Source: a virus
Reading direction: 5' to 3' (one strand)
IMG/VR virus record: IMGVR_UViG_3300031746_000214
Span: 1 to 20,412 of that record
DNA: 20,412 nt
A program made the translations under genes and the position numbers. Positions 1 to 6,713 of the stretch are shown here, in pieces. How positions within the stretch are numbered: position 1 is the stretch's first letter; each line of letters opens with the position of its first letter. The notes beneath the pieces were generated by a model. The model was not told the origin of the DNA. It saw nothing but the letters and a program-made list of their open reading frames with translations, and searched no databases.

Positions 1-713
1 TAACAGGTACTGGTATAAATGATTTTACTAACACAGAAACTTATAATAATAATAGTGCTCAGATACTAACATTAGATATGGTCGCTAATTTTATTAATCA
101 AGAAACAGATGATGTTGTTAATGGAATCGCAGATGTTTATACAAATATATATCATATTAATCTAAGCAGTGGAAGCATAAGTGGCTCCGCTATGAGTACA
201 TACCAATTAACAAGTAATGTAACTTACAATGGTGATAGTGTTGTAAGACCTATGGAATGGGCAAGTTCTGATACTAAAATTGCTAGTGTTAGTGGGAGCG
301 GTCTTGTTACTTTAATTTCTAATGGAAACTGTATAATAACAACAGCTATAGTAAATAATTCTGCAAGTGCTTCTTGTTTAGTAACAGTTACCCCTACTCC
401 TACAATAAATAACGAAATACTAATTAGTCCGAATACAAACTATGTTCTGGAAGGAAGTAGTGAAACATATTCGGTTTATTTGTATCAAGATAATGTTCAA
501 AAATCCGGTTCGTTTGTGCTTGCATGCAATGGTAGTAGTGTTCCTTCTACCAGTTATACATTTACACAAACAGACGGAAACCACTTTAAAATCTCAAATA
601 TTTTGAGAGACGTAAACTCTTACCTTACGGTAACATGCACTACAGGCTCTACCTTAATTTCTAAAGACTTTGTTGTATATCTACGTGGCGCATGGCAATT
701 TGACTCGATTTGA
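1..713 (+). CDS. Phage structural protein with bacterial Ig-like domains, C-terminal part
   Basis: The frame is open from the first bases of the window (reading from base 3), so the gene starts upstream and only about 236 residues are seen. It ends with TGA at 711-713. Bases about 170-400 encode a good match to a bacterial Ig-like (Big_2 type) domain: a W-A-S-S-D stretch is followed by I-A-S-V-S-G-S-G-L-V-T and an alternating hydrophobic strand ending V-T-V. A second beta-rich domain, about 400-700, begins near I-S-P-N and ends V-Y-L-R-G-A-W, a pattern I associate with C-terminal Ig-like domains of phage virion proteins. The segment before the Ig domains (about 60-150) looks helical and could be the end of a connector or capsid-associated domain. 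Position ahead of a neck-like gene suggests a head, neck or decoration protein, but the exact role is not shown. The ATG at 78 is internal, not the start. Confidence 0.65.
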   Translation, partial: TGTGINDFTNTETYNNNSAQILTLDMVANFINQETDDVVNGIADVYTNIYHINLSSGSISGSAMSTYQLTSNVTYNGDSVVRPMEWASSDTKIASVSGSGLVTLISNGNCIITTAIVNNSASASCLVTVTPTPTINNEILISPNTNYVLEGSSETYSVYLYQDNVQKSGSFVLACNGSSVPSTSYTFTQTDGNHFKISNILRDVNSYLTVTCTTGSTLISKDFVVYLRGAWQFDSI

Positions 714-734
714 TAAAGATTATTTTTCAATAAA

Positions 735-740
735 AAGGAA
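735..740 (+). promoter_or_regulatory. Ribosome binding site deciding the start of the first GIY-YIG gene
   Basis: AAGGAA lies 7 bases before the ATG at 748. It supports that start over an in-frame ATG at 670, which would overlap the upstream Ig-like gene by 44 bases and has no comparable site. Confidence 0.6.
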
Positions 741-747
741 ATCTAAT

Positions 748-1332
748 ATGAAATATAATTGCGGGATATATAAAATCGAAAACATAAACACTGGTAAATA
801 TTATATCGGGCAAAGTAGTGATTTATATATGAGAAAAATTATTCATTTTCGTTCTTTAGAAAATAATAAATCTTTTAATCAATATTTCCAAAGAGCATAT
901 AATAAATACGGAAAAAACTCTTTTATTTTTTCTGTATTGTTATATTGTGAACCTTTCGAATTAACTCGCTATGAACAATTTTTTGTAGATAATGGAAAAA
1001 GAGAATTTCTTTATAATATACGAGAGTGTGTAAATAGCAATAAAGGAATAATTCGTTCTATAGAAACTAAAAATAAACTGAGTAATTCCCACAAAGGGGA
1101 AAAGAATTTTCTATTTGGAAAACATCGCTCTGATGAAACAAAAGAGAAAATATCGAAAAGTCACATTGGAAAAAAACATAAAAAAGAGTCTAAAGAAAAA
1201 ATATCCAAAAATCACGCCGATGTATCAGGACCAAAAAATCCTAATTTTAAAAAATCGATGTCAAAAGAACAAAAAGATAAAATATCAGAAGCACTAAAGA
1301 AATATCATAGTGCAAAAGATAAGGAGAAATAA
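748..1332 (+). CDS. GIY-YIG homing endonuclease with NUMOD3 repeats
   Basis: Predicted 194-residue site-specific DNA endonuclease of the GIY-YIG family, free-standing between two structural genes. The catalytic domain occupies roughly residues 4-95: GIY at 6-8, YIG at 19-21, the catalytic arginine R29 with H33 four residues on, and the metal-binding glutamate probably E76 in R-Y-E-Q-F-F. The C-terminal half (about 110-190) is lysine-rich and repeats a K-x-K-[IL]-S-x-[SN]-H-x-G-x-K pattern, the NUMOD3 DNA-binding motif of such nucleases. All expected catalytic residues are visible, so it may be active. It probably moves itself into phage genomes that lack it, cutting near the flanking structural genes. 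Its last codons contain the ribosome binding site of the next gene. Codon use is even more A-rich than in the structural genes, which fits acquisition by transfer. Confidence 0.88.
   Translation: MKYNCGIYKIENINTGKYYIGQSSDLYMRKIIHFRSLENNKSFNQYFQRAYNKYGKNSFIFSVLLYCEPFELTRYEQFFVDNGKREFLYNIRECVNSNKGIIRSIETKNKLSNSHKGEKNFLFGKHRSDETKEKISKSHIGKKHKKESKEKISKNHADVSGPKNPNFKKSMSKEQKDKISEALKKYHSAKDKEK
1321..1326 (+). promoter_or_regulatory. Ribosome binding site of the neck-like gene, inside the endonuclease gene
   Basis: AAGGAG sits within the final codons of the GIY-YIG gene, 7 bases before the ATG at 1334. It favours that start over the in-frame ATG at 1310, which lies wholly inside the endonuclease gene. 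Confidence 0.7.
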
Positions 1333-1333
1333 A

Positions 1334-1897
1334 ATGTTTCCAGATATATTTACACAAGACATTGGAAGTTATGCTTATAATGATTTCAAAGGTTTTAATC
1401 AAATATCCTACAATTGTATAAAATACTTGATGGATAATAATGATTCAGTTTGGAAATTATTAAAATATAGAACACCTGATGCTTGGAATATGGCTCCTTT
1501 AACCCAAAAAGAAAAAGCAGAATTAATATATGCAGGACAGCAGGATAGTTCTAAATATAATGTTTTTATGGATAGCAAGCAACCAGATGTTTTAATGGAA
1601 GAAACTACTTTGTTGAGAATACAACCTTATTATGCAATGGGTATAAATAGAACAGTTGGTCTTATAGAAGTAAGTTTTGAAATATTTTCTCATTATAAGA
1701 TTAATCACTTATCAAATTATACAACACGTATAGATACTATAGCAGCAGAAATTTTAGGGTTGTTTAATGGTTCAAATCAGGGTCCTTTAGGGCTATTAGC
1801 CATAGACAGAATGATGGACCAAAGTTCTCGCTTGTTTCAAGCCGGACAAATACCGTTTGGTGGAAAACAAATAGTATTCGCAACATTCTCGGCATAA
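1334..1897 (+). CDS. Putative neck or tail-completion protein
   Basis: Encodes 187 residues and starts one base after the stop of the endonuclease gene. The N-terminal third is helical (N-Q-I-S-Y-N-C-I-K-Y-L, then S-V-W-K-L-L-K-Y). The middle has P-L-T-Q-K-E-K-A-E-L-I followed by a beta-rich section with L-L-R-I-Q-P-Y, then V-G-L-I-E-V-S-F-E-I-F-S-H, and a final G-G-K-Q-I-V-F-A-T-F strand. Small proteins of this size and shape between head and tail-tube genes are usually neck, tail-terminator or tail-completion proteins, which cap the tail tube and join it to the head. That role is inferred from position and overall pattern, not from a diagnostic motif. The gene is read in series with the next one, with only 2 bases between them. 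Confidence 0.5.
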   Translation: MFPDIFTQDIGSYAYNDFKGFNQISYNCIKYLMDNNDSVWKLLKYRTPDAWNMAPLTQKEKAELIYAGQQDSSKYNVFMDSKQPDVLMEETTLLRIQPYYAMGINRTVGLIEVSFEIFSHYKINHLSNYTTRIDTIAAEILGLFNGSNQGPLGLLAIDRMMDQSSRLFQAGQIPFGGKQIVFATFSA

Positions 1898-1899
1898 AA

Positions 1900-2691
1900 A
1901 TGAACATACTAAATAATATTACTTATGATTTACCTGTTGATTATAGAAATATAAAAATATATCCAATAACAATGAAAGATTATCTTAGTTTTAGCGCATA
2001 TTCTGGTTGTTTACTTATAGACAAAAATAGTATACCTGATGTAAAAATAATTGAAATGACAGAATTGGAATATATTTATTATTCTAGTAATAAAAATATG
2101 GAAGAAAAACCTTATTTATTATATTTCGATAGGTTACTTTCTTTATGTTTAAAAGATGATGAAAGCTTTAATGATATAAAAAAGAGTTTTGAAAGATATG
2201 GATATGATAAAGAAAAAAAACCTATTTTTATTATTAAAGAAGAAATATATAAACCAGAAGATTTCGATAACTTAAAATTAATAATAGCTCAACAAAATGA
2301 AGTAGAATTAATAGACGAAAATATATCTAAAGAAGTTAGGGATTCATTAGAAAAAGCTAGAGATTTTAAGAAAAAACTGTCTGGTAACAAAAATATATCT
2401 ATAGAAGACTATATTATTTCTCTTTCTATTTCTACAGGTTGGACTTTTGATTATATATATTCTATGACAATAAGGAAATTTTTAAAAAGTATAAGGAGGA
2501 TGGATAATCTAATACATTATAAAATTTATTTAGGTGCATCTATGTCGGGAATGGTTGAGTTTAAAGATAAGTCGTTTATCAAACACTGGTTATCAGATTT
2601 AAACGATGAAGATAAATATAGCGATGTCTCTATTGACATGCAAGAGATGGAAGATAAAATATCATTTGAGAGTGCTAAAAGCACTCCATAA
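1900..2691 (+). CDS. Phage protein of unknown function between neck and tail-tube genes
   Basis: Encodes 263 residues, mostly charged and helical, with no signal peptide or membrane segment. It begins 2 bases after the neck-like gene, so translation is probably coupled. The N-terminal part reads I-K-I-Y-P-I-T-M-K-D-Y and then has several aromatic-rich segments. The C-terminal half contains I-S-T-G-W-T-F-D-Y-I-Y-S-M-T followed by a helix and an S-G-M-V-E-F-K-D stretch. This arrangement resembles cytoplasmic helper proteins for tail assembly in other phages of Gram-positive bacteria, but I see no motif that settles it. Alternatives are a scaffold or a minor neck component. The last residues are acidic and probably disordered. 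Its direct downstream neighbour is an inserted endonuclease, so in an ancestral layout it would have been followed by the tail-tube gene. Confidence 0.5.
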   Translation: MNILNNITYDLPVDYRNIKIYPITMKDYLSFSAYSGCLLIDKNSIPDVKIIEMTELEYIYYSSNKNMEEKPYLLYFDRLLSLCLKDDESFNDIKKSFERYGYDKEKKPIFIIKEEIYKPEDFDNLKLIIAQQNEVELIDENISKEVRDSLEKARDFKKKLSGNKNISIEDYIISLSISTGWTFDYIYSMTIRKFLKSIRRMDNLIHYKIYLGASMSGMVEFKDKSFIKHWLSDLNDEDKYSDVSIDMQEMEDKISFESAKSTP

Positions 2692-2702
2692 TTAAAAATT
2701 CA

Positions 2703-2713
2703 GGAGGTTTTAA
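2703..2713 (+). repeat. First copy of a direct repeat containing the ribosome binding site
   Basis: GGAGGTTTTAA, preceded by TCA, recurs at 3348-3358 on the other side of the GIY-YIG/AP2 gene. This copy serves the endonuclease gene. See the finding on insertion at a ribosome binding site. Confidence 0.6.
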
Positions 2714-2720
2714 GAGAATA

Positions 2721-3341
2721 ATGGAAAAAATATCTGGAATATATTGTATAAAAAATATTAATACTAGAAAATTATACATAGGGCAATCTATTGATATATA
2801 TAAAGAATGGAATAGTTCTCATAAACCAGCATTAAAATATAATAGACATCACAATAAATATTTACAAAGAGCATGGAATAAATATGGAGAATCAAATTTT
2901 AAACATGAAATTATAAAAGAATGCTCAACAAATGAATTAAATTATTTTGAAAAATATTATATAAATTCTCTTTCTTCTCATTATACTAAAAAGGGATATA
3001 ATATATCTTTTGGAGGTGAATCAATAATGAAAGGTAGAAATCATACTGAAAAAACAAAAGAAAAAATGAGTATTTCTAAACAAAATATGTCTGATGAAAC
3101 AAAAAATCGAATGAGTGAAAGCAGAATAGGAAAGAAATTAAATAACTCATCATCAGTATATCATGGTGTAAGAAAGAGATTCTCAAATAATAATAGAAAT
3201 ATGTATTGGGAAGCGTCTATCATATTAAATGGAAAATGGACGTATATAGGAATTTCAAAAGATGAAATAAGCGCAGCAAAAAAATATAATGACTATATTT
3301 TATCCAATGATATTTCTTATCCTTTAAATATGTTTAATTAA
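2721..3341 (+). CDS. GIY-YIG endonuclease-like protein with NUMOD3 and AP2-like domains, catalytic arginine missing
   Basis: Encodes 206 residues with three parts. Residues 3-90 form a GIY-YIG domain: GIY at 6-8, YIG at 19-21, the probable catalytic glutamate E77 in F-E-K-Y-Y. The position eight residues after the YIG glycine, normally the catalytic arginine (R29 in the sister protein at 748-1332), is E29 here, and the following histidine is displaced by one (H34). Residues 105-140 carry NUMOD3-like repeats (K-T-K-E-K-M-S, E-T-K-N-R-M-S, R-I-G-K-K). Residues 144-196 match an AP2-type DNA-binding domain: S-S-V-Y-H-G-V-R-K-R, then Y-W-E-A-S-I, then G-K-W-T-Y-I-G, then A-A-K-K-Y-N-D-Y. AP2 domains are known in homing endonucleases, more often with HNH domains. 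DNA binding is likely. Cleavage is doubtful because of the arginine loss, so this may be a decaying or repurposed element. Confidence 0.82.
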   Translation: MEKISGIYCIKNINTRKLYIGQSIDIYKEWNSSHKPALKYNRHHNKYLQRAWNKYGESNFKHEIIKECSTNELNYFEKYYINSLSSHYTKKGYNISFGGESIMKGRNHTEKTKEKMSISKQNMSDETKNRMSESRIGKKLNNSSSVYHGVRKRFSNNNRNMYWEASIILNGKWTYIGISKDEISAAKKYNDYILSNDISYPLNMFN

Positions 3342-3347
3342 AATCAA

Positions 3348-3358
3348 GGAGGTTTTAA
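3348..3358 (+). repeat. Second copy of the direct repeat containing the ribosome binding site
   Basis: GGAGGTTTTAA, preceded by TCAA, provides the Shine-Dalgarno site of the tail-tube gene at 3364. It is identical over 11 bases to 2703-2713 on the other side of the inserted endonuclease gene. Confidence 0.6.
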
Positions 3359-3363
3359 AAAAT

Positions 3364-4425
3364 ATGTCACCTATTAAAAAGTTTTTAACAAGCGTTGCAG
3401 ATGTTTATGGATATGACAGTAGCGATAACTTGCTATTCGTAGCAAAAACGTTACTAGATAGTTCCATTGAAGTTTCATTAGGTTCTGCACCTGTACGTGG
3501 TGGGCGTGGTAATCAGTTGCAATATACTTACTATCACACTGCCGAAATGAAATTCAATTTAACAGAAACACAGTGGAATCTTGAAATGTTGGGTGCAACA
3601 GCAGGAGCTACATTCGAACTCGGTAACTACTACGTACAAGAAAACGTAAATGTTACTGCTAGTTCAGGTAGTGTTTCCCAAACTCCACTTGCTTTCGAAA
3701 CTACTGTATATGGTTGGGCTACTTCCCCTACGGGTCTTACTCAAAGAGTTACGTTTACAGGTAGAGGTTTTACAGTTACCGGAACCGAAACTAGTGGTGC
3801 ATGGTGTGTACGTTACTACACCGCCAATGTAAGTCAAGGTAAAAGTATTACTATTAAAGCAAGTATGATTCCGCAAGTAGTAAAGTTAGTAATGGAAACG
3901 CAGTTAAACTCAGCCGATGTTACCACAAATAAAATCGGTATGGTACAAATTGTTATTCCAAAGGGTCAATTATCGGGTGCTTTCACCGTTTCGATGAAGG
4001 CAGATGGTGTATCAAACACTCCTTTAACTGGTACTGCTCTAGCTTATACTCCTGTAGCAACTAGTTTAGACGCATGCAATGTTGATACATACTATGCTAA
4101 AATTACGGAAATTATAGATAGCACAAACTGGTATGATAATGTTTACGCATTATCTATTAGTGGTGGAAATCAATCAATTCGTGTAGGAGAAGCTAGAACA
4201 TTGGTAGTCTATGCTGTACCTTATTCTGGTGCAGCTTTCAAAGTTTCTAACTCGTACCTTACTTTCTGGTCTGGTTCTACTGTTGGTTCTTCTGGCTCTA
4301 TTAGTGCAGGAAGTGCTACTGGTATTATTACTGGTATAACAAGTGGTTCTGGTCCTTATGTAATAAGTAAGATTACTTCTGCATCTAGTATTGTAACATC
4401 AGCATCAATCACAGTAACAGCATAA
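3364..4425 (+). CDS. Major tail (tube) protein with C-terminal Ig-like domain
   Basis: Encodes 353 residues. The sequence is beta-rich with low charge, as expected for a polymerising virion protein, and base composition is noticeably richer in GC and in C-ending codons than neighbouring genes, which fits high expression. Residues 1-255 would form the tube domain: after a helical start comes D-S-S-I-E-V-S-L-G-S-A-P-V-R-G-G-R-G-N, then paired strands such as A-E-M-K-F-N-L-T-E. Residues about 260-353 look like a Big_2-type Ig domain (A-L-S-I-S-G-G, then I-R-V-G-E-A-R-T-L, then S-G-S-I-S-A, ending A-S-I-T-V-T-A). Such domains decorate the outside of many phage tubes. A strong ribosome binding site precedes the gene, and a strong terminator lies downstream after one more small gene, as is typical for the most abundant tail protein. 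Position ahead of chaperone and tape measure genes supports the call. A capsid decoration protein is the main alternative. Confidence 0.7.
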   Translation: MSPIKKFLTSVADVYGYDSSDNLLFVAKTLLDSSIEVSLGSAPVRGGRGNQLQYTYYHTAEMKFNLTETQWNLEMLGATAGATFELGNYYVQENVNVTASSGSVSQTPLAFETTVYGWATSPTGLTQRVTFTGRGFTVTGTETSGAWCVRYYTANVSQGKSITIKASMIPQVVKLVMETQLNSADVTTNKIGMVQIVIPKGQLSGAFTVSMKADGVSNTPLTGTALAYTPVATSLDACNVDTYYAKITEIIDSTNWYDNVYALSISGGNQSIRVGEARTLVVYAVPYSGAAFKVSNSYLTFWSGSTVGSSGSISAGSATGIITGITSGSGPYVISKITSASSIVTSASITVTA

Positions 4426-4448
4426 TAAATAAAGGAGAATAAAAAAAT

Positions 4449-4793
4449 ATGCCTTTAACATTTAAACAAATTAATGATTTAGATAATTCTATGGTAGCAG
4501 CACAACAGGTAAGCCTAGGACAAGTATTAAATTTCTTGTCTGGTAGCTCTTCTGCTAGTTCTGTGTTTATTCCTACTGCTGCCTCTACAGTAATAGCAAC
4601 AGGTATGACTACTGTTGGTTTAGCTATTGTAGCTTTCTCAGGTAGTACATCTGGTTCAACACATACTTACACTACTGTTTCTGGATGTGCTAATGGTTCA
4701 ATTATTGTGAAAACTTGGTATTTGTCAGGTAGCACATTAGTTGTTGGCGCAGCACCTTTCAACATGGTTACTTGGAGAGCCTACGGTACTTAA
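4449..4793 (+). CDS. Small probable virion protein downstream of the tail-tube gene
   Basis: Encodes 114 residues after AAGGAG about 11 bases upstream of the ATG. The N-terminus is a short amphipathic helix (F-K-Q-I-N-D-L-D). The rest is rich in Ser, Thr, Gly and Val and alternates polar and non-polar residues, so it is probably a beta-sandwich or a single strand-rich domain. It has no signal peptide or catalytic motif and few charged residues. It shares a high C/G codon content with the tail-tube gene and lies before the same terminator, so both are probably expressed at high level from one transcript. It may decorate the tail or head, or be a minor tube component. The family is not recognised. 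Confidence 0.5.
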   Translation: MPLTFKQINDLDNSMVAAQQVSLGQVLNFLSGSSSASSVFIPTAASTVIATGMTTVGLAIVAFSGSTSGSTHTYTTVSGCANGSIIVKTWYLSGSTLVVGAAPFNMVTWRAYGT

Positions 4794-4803
4794 TAATTAA
4801 TAA

Positions 4804-4840
4804 ATACACCGTTGTTAGAAATGACAACGGTGTATTTTTT
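4804..4840 (+). terminator. Intrinsic (Rho-independent) terminator after the tail-tube transcript
   Basis: A perfect 12-base-pair inverted repeat (ATACACCGTTGT at 4804-4815 and ACAACGGTGTAT at 4824-4835) encloses an 8-base loop and runs into a T-rich tail. It begins 11 bases after the stop of the 4449-4793 gene and should stop or attenuate transcription of the abundant tube protein before the chaperone and tape measure genes. I see no clear promoter between it and the ATG at 4865, so read-through probably supplies the downstream genes. Confidence 0.9.
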
Positions 4841-4864
4841 ATCTTTTTAAAACACGGAGATATA

Positions 4865-5512
4865 ATGGAAAAAGTTAACTTGCAATTAAAAGCTATAAAA
4901 AATAAAACAATTGAATACAATGGTATAGAAATAGAAGTAATGCCTTTTATTTCGTTATCTGAACAGACATTTTTAATTGAAAATTATATTGAAAATTATT
5001 TCGGAACACCTAAAGATATTCTAATTAATGATACCAAATATCATTATTTCGAAGCAGAAATTGAATTGAAATACTTAGTAACCTTATTCAAAACCAATAT
5101 AAATGTAGAAGATTTAGATAATGAATTTTTTACAAACATAGCATTATGGAAAGAAATAACTGATAAAATAGAAAATTGGCATGATTTTAAAAATACATTA
5201 GAAAGAGTTATTTGTGACATAAAACAACAAGAAACCTTAGAAAACAGCGTTGGTAAAATAATCAAAGACCTTGTTGAAAAAGGCTATGGTTTATTAGATA
5301 AACTTTCTGATTTAAATCCAGAAGAAATTAAAAAAGCAGGGGATGAAGGTTTAAAATTAATCGAAAGATTAGAAAAATCATCTATTCTAAATAACCCCGC
5401 TGATAAGGTAGCTATTGCAGAAAATTCTGGTTTAGTAGAAGTAGAAACCAAAGTAATTGAAAAAGCAAATGAAATTAAGACAAGAAAACCAAGAGCGAAG
5501 AAGGTAAAATGA
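4865..5512 (+). CDS. Probable tail assembly chaperone
   Basis: Encodes 215 residues. The ATG at 4865 follows CGGAG with normal spacing and lies after the terminator. An in-frame ATG at 4772 would run through the hairpin and the previous gene. The N-terminal region begins with a short beta pair, then I-E-V-M-P-F-I-S-L-S-E-Q-T-F-L-I-E-N-Y-I, a pattern typical of phage proteins placed between tube and tape measure genes. The middle is helical. The C-terminal quarter is strongly charged and ends in a basic R-K-P-R-A-K-K tail. Tail assembly chaperones bind the tape measure protein while the tube polymerises around it, and they are normally encoded exactly here. The next gene overlaps it by 4 bases in the -1 frame, reminiscent of the chaperone pairs G/GT, although no canonical slippery site is visible. 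Confidence 0.5.
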   Translation: MEKVNLQLKAIKNKTIEYNGIEIEVMPFISLSEQTFLIENYIENYFGTPKDILINDTKYHYFEAEIELKYLVTLFKTNINVEDLDNEFFTNIALWKEITDKIENWHDFKNTLERVICDIKQQETLENSVGKIIKDLVEKGYGLLDKLSDLNPEEIKKAGDEGLKLIERLEKSSILNNPADKVAIAENSGLVEVETKVIEKANEIKTRKPRAKKVK

Positions 5513-5721
5513 TAGGTAGATTAAAACGCTCCCTCAATAGAAGATGCCCTGAATGTAAAAGCATTCTTCAAATAAGGGTAAGAGATATAACAGAATTAAG
5601 AAATGGAATACAAGTAATTGTACAAGAAGAATATATTGCATGTTCAAATAAAAATTGTGAATATGAAATAGAAATGGAACAAAAAAGAATCCGTAGACAA
5701 GAAGATGAATTAGCGTTTTAA
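5509..5721 (+). CDS. Small zinc-ribbon protein overlapping the chaperone gene
   Basis: Encodes 70 residues. The start ATG shares bases with the stop TGA of the preceding gene (ATGA), so translation is probably by re-initiation. Two cysteine pairs, C-P-E-C at residues 14-17 and C-S-N-K-N-C at 45-50, are about 27 residues apart and should bind one zinc ion in a zinc-ribbon fold. Between them is a beta-hairpin-like section (I-Q-V-I-V-Q-E-E-Y). The C-terminus is a charged helix (E-M-E-Q-K-R-I-R-R-Q-E-D-E). The role is unknown. Nucleic acid binding or stabilising a tail-assembly partner are both possible. The place between chaperone-like and tape measure genes suggests an assembly role rather than a regulator, but that is inference. 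Confidence 0.6.
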   Translation: MIGRLKRSLNRRCPECKSILQIRVRDITELRNGIQVIVQEEYIACSNKNCEYEIEMEQKRIRRQEDELAF

Positions 5722-5747
5722 AATCATCATTTTATTAAGGAGGAAAA

Positions 5748-6695
5748 ATGTCACCAACGCTTACAGGAGATAAACCAAATACTCCGTATATAATTACAGA
5801 TGATGGTACACCAGTAAAACTTCAGGGAATGATTGACTATGTAACAAAACAGTATGCAGAACAAAACAAAAAAAGAACATCGGGGGGGAAAGGGGAACTC
5901 ATAGATGATGGAAAATGGACCGCTGATTACAAACATACAGCAAATCTCGCAGCGGAAAATATGAAAACAATGCTCAAAATTATAATGAAAAAAAAGGCTA
6001 GTGCGGAATTGTTAGAAATGGTCATAGATAAACAAGACGAGAGTGTATCTATGAACGCCTCTAGTATGAACTGGAACAATCCCGGCGCAGCAGGTTATTT
6101 CTTTGAAGAATTCCTGTTTGGTCTAAAAAAAGATGACAAACAAACCGCAGATTTAGATAAGTATTTGGGTCAAGGATTATCTAGAAGTCAGGCGGTTGAA
6201 ATAAAGACAAAATCTATATTAGATGCGCAATTAGATGTAGGAGGAATAACTGTCTATGGTCTGGACAAAGAAATTGATGATGCTAAACAAAAGGACTTAA
6301 AAACAATAGCATTAGTATATAAGTTACTAATAAAAATGCGAAATCTATTGTATATATATGCAATCAAAAAACCAGAAACTAAAAAGCTAGGTTTTAAAGC
6401 AATAACTCTTTATACTGAATTATATATAAAGGCGGTTTATGATTGGATAAATGATAAAACCTTAGCTTATTATAAAGTAACACCCCACAAATCCGAAGAT
6501 AGCGATGGAACTGTACATATGCAATATGAAATATATATGAATTTAAAAGTAGATGATTTTTTAGGAGGACTTGCAAAACTTCAAAAACTTTATATGACCA
6601 GAATTGATTTGTTAAACGAAATAAGAGAGGAACGTATATCAGCAAGAGAGTTCTTTGGTCAGTTAGGAATATTGAAAGGTTATAAAGTTGAATAA
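5748..6695 (+). CDS. Phage protein of unknown function in the tail operon
   Basis: Encodes 315 residues behind a perfect AAGGAGG site. There is no signal peptide or membrane helix. The first 50 residues are polar with a glycine-rich patch (S-G-G-K-G) encoded by an unusual run of seven G. Residues 60-130 are helical with a methionine-rich segment. A later stretch of about 50 residues (L-K-T-I-A-L-V-Y-K-L-L-I-K-M-R-N, then I-Y-A-I) is strongly helical. The C-terminus is again helical (R-I-D-L-L-N-E-I-R-E-E-R-I-S-A-R-E-F-F). Predominantly helical, charged, soluble and next to the chaperone-like genes, it could be a further assembly factor or a minor virion protein. I do not recognise the family. 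Confidence 0.45.
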   Translation: MSPTLTGDKPNTPYIITDDGTPVKLQGMIDYVTKQYAEQNKKRTSGGKGELIDDGKWTADYKHTANLAAENMKTMLKIIMKKKASAELLEMVIDKQDESVSMNASSMNWNNPGAAGYFFEEFLFGLKKDDKQTADLDKYLGQGLSRSQAVEIKTKSILDAQLDVGGITVYGLDKEIDDAKQKDLKTIALVYKLLIKMRNLLYIYAIKKPETKKLGFKAITLYTELYIKAVYDWINDKTLAYYKVTPHKSEDSDGTVHMQYEIYMNLKVDDFLGGLAKLQKLYMTRIDLLNEIREERISAREFFGQLGILKGYKVE

Positions 6696-6713
6696 ATGTA
6701 ATTTGGAGGTATA

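Noticed and set aside
1115-1297. Small plus-strand open frame inside the first endonuclease gene
   Set aside because: It lies entirely within the GIY-YIG gene in another frame. Its lysine-rich product only reflects the A-rich sequence.
670-1400. Group I intron hosting the GIY-YIG gene
   Set aside because: The flanking frames belong to separate proteins that end and start normally, and the endonuclease overlaps the next gene's ribosome binding site. No split gene that would be rejoined was found.
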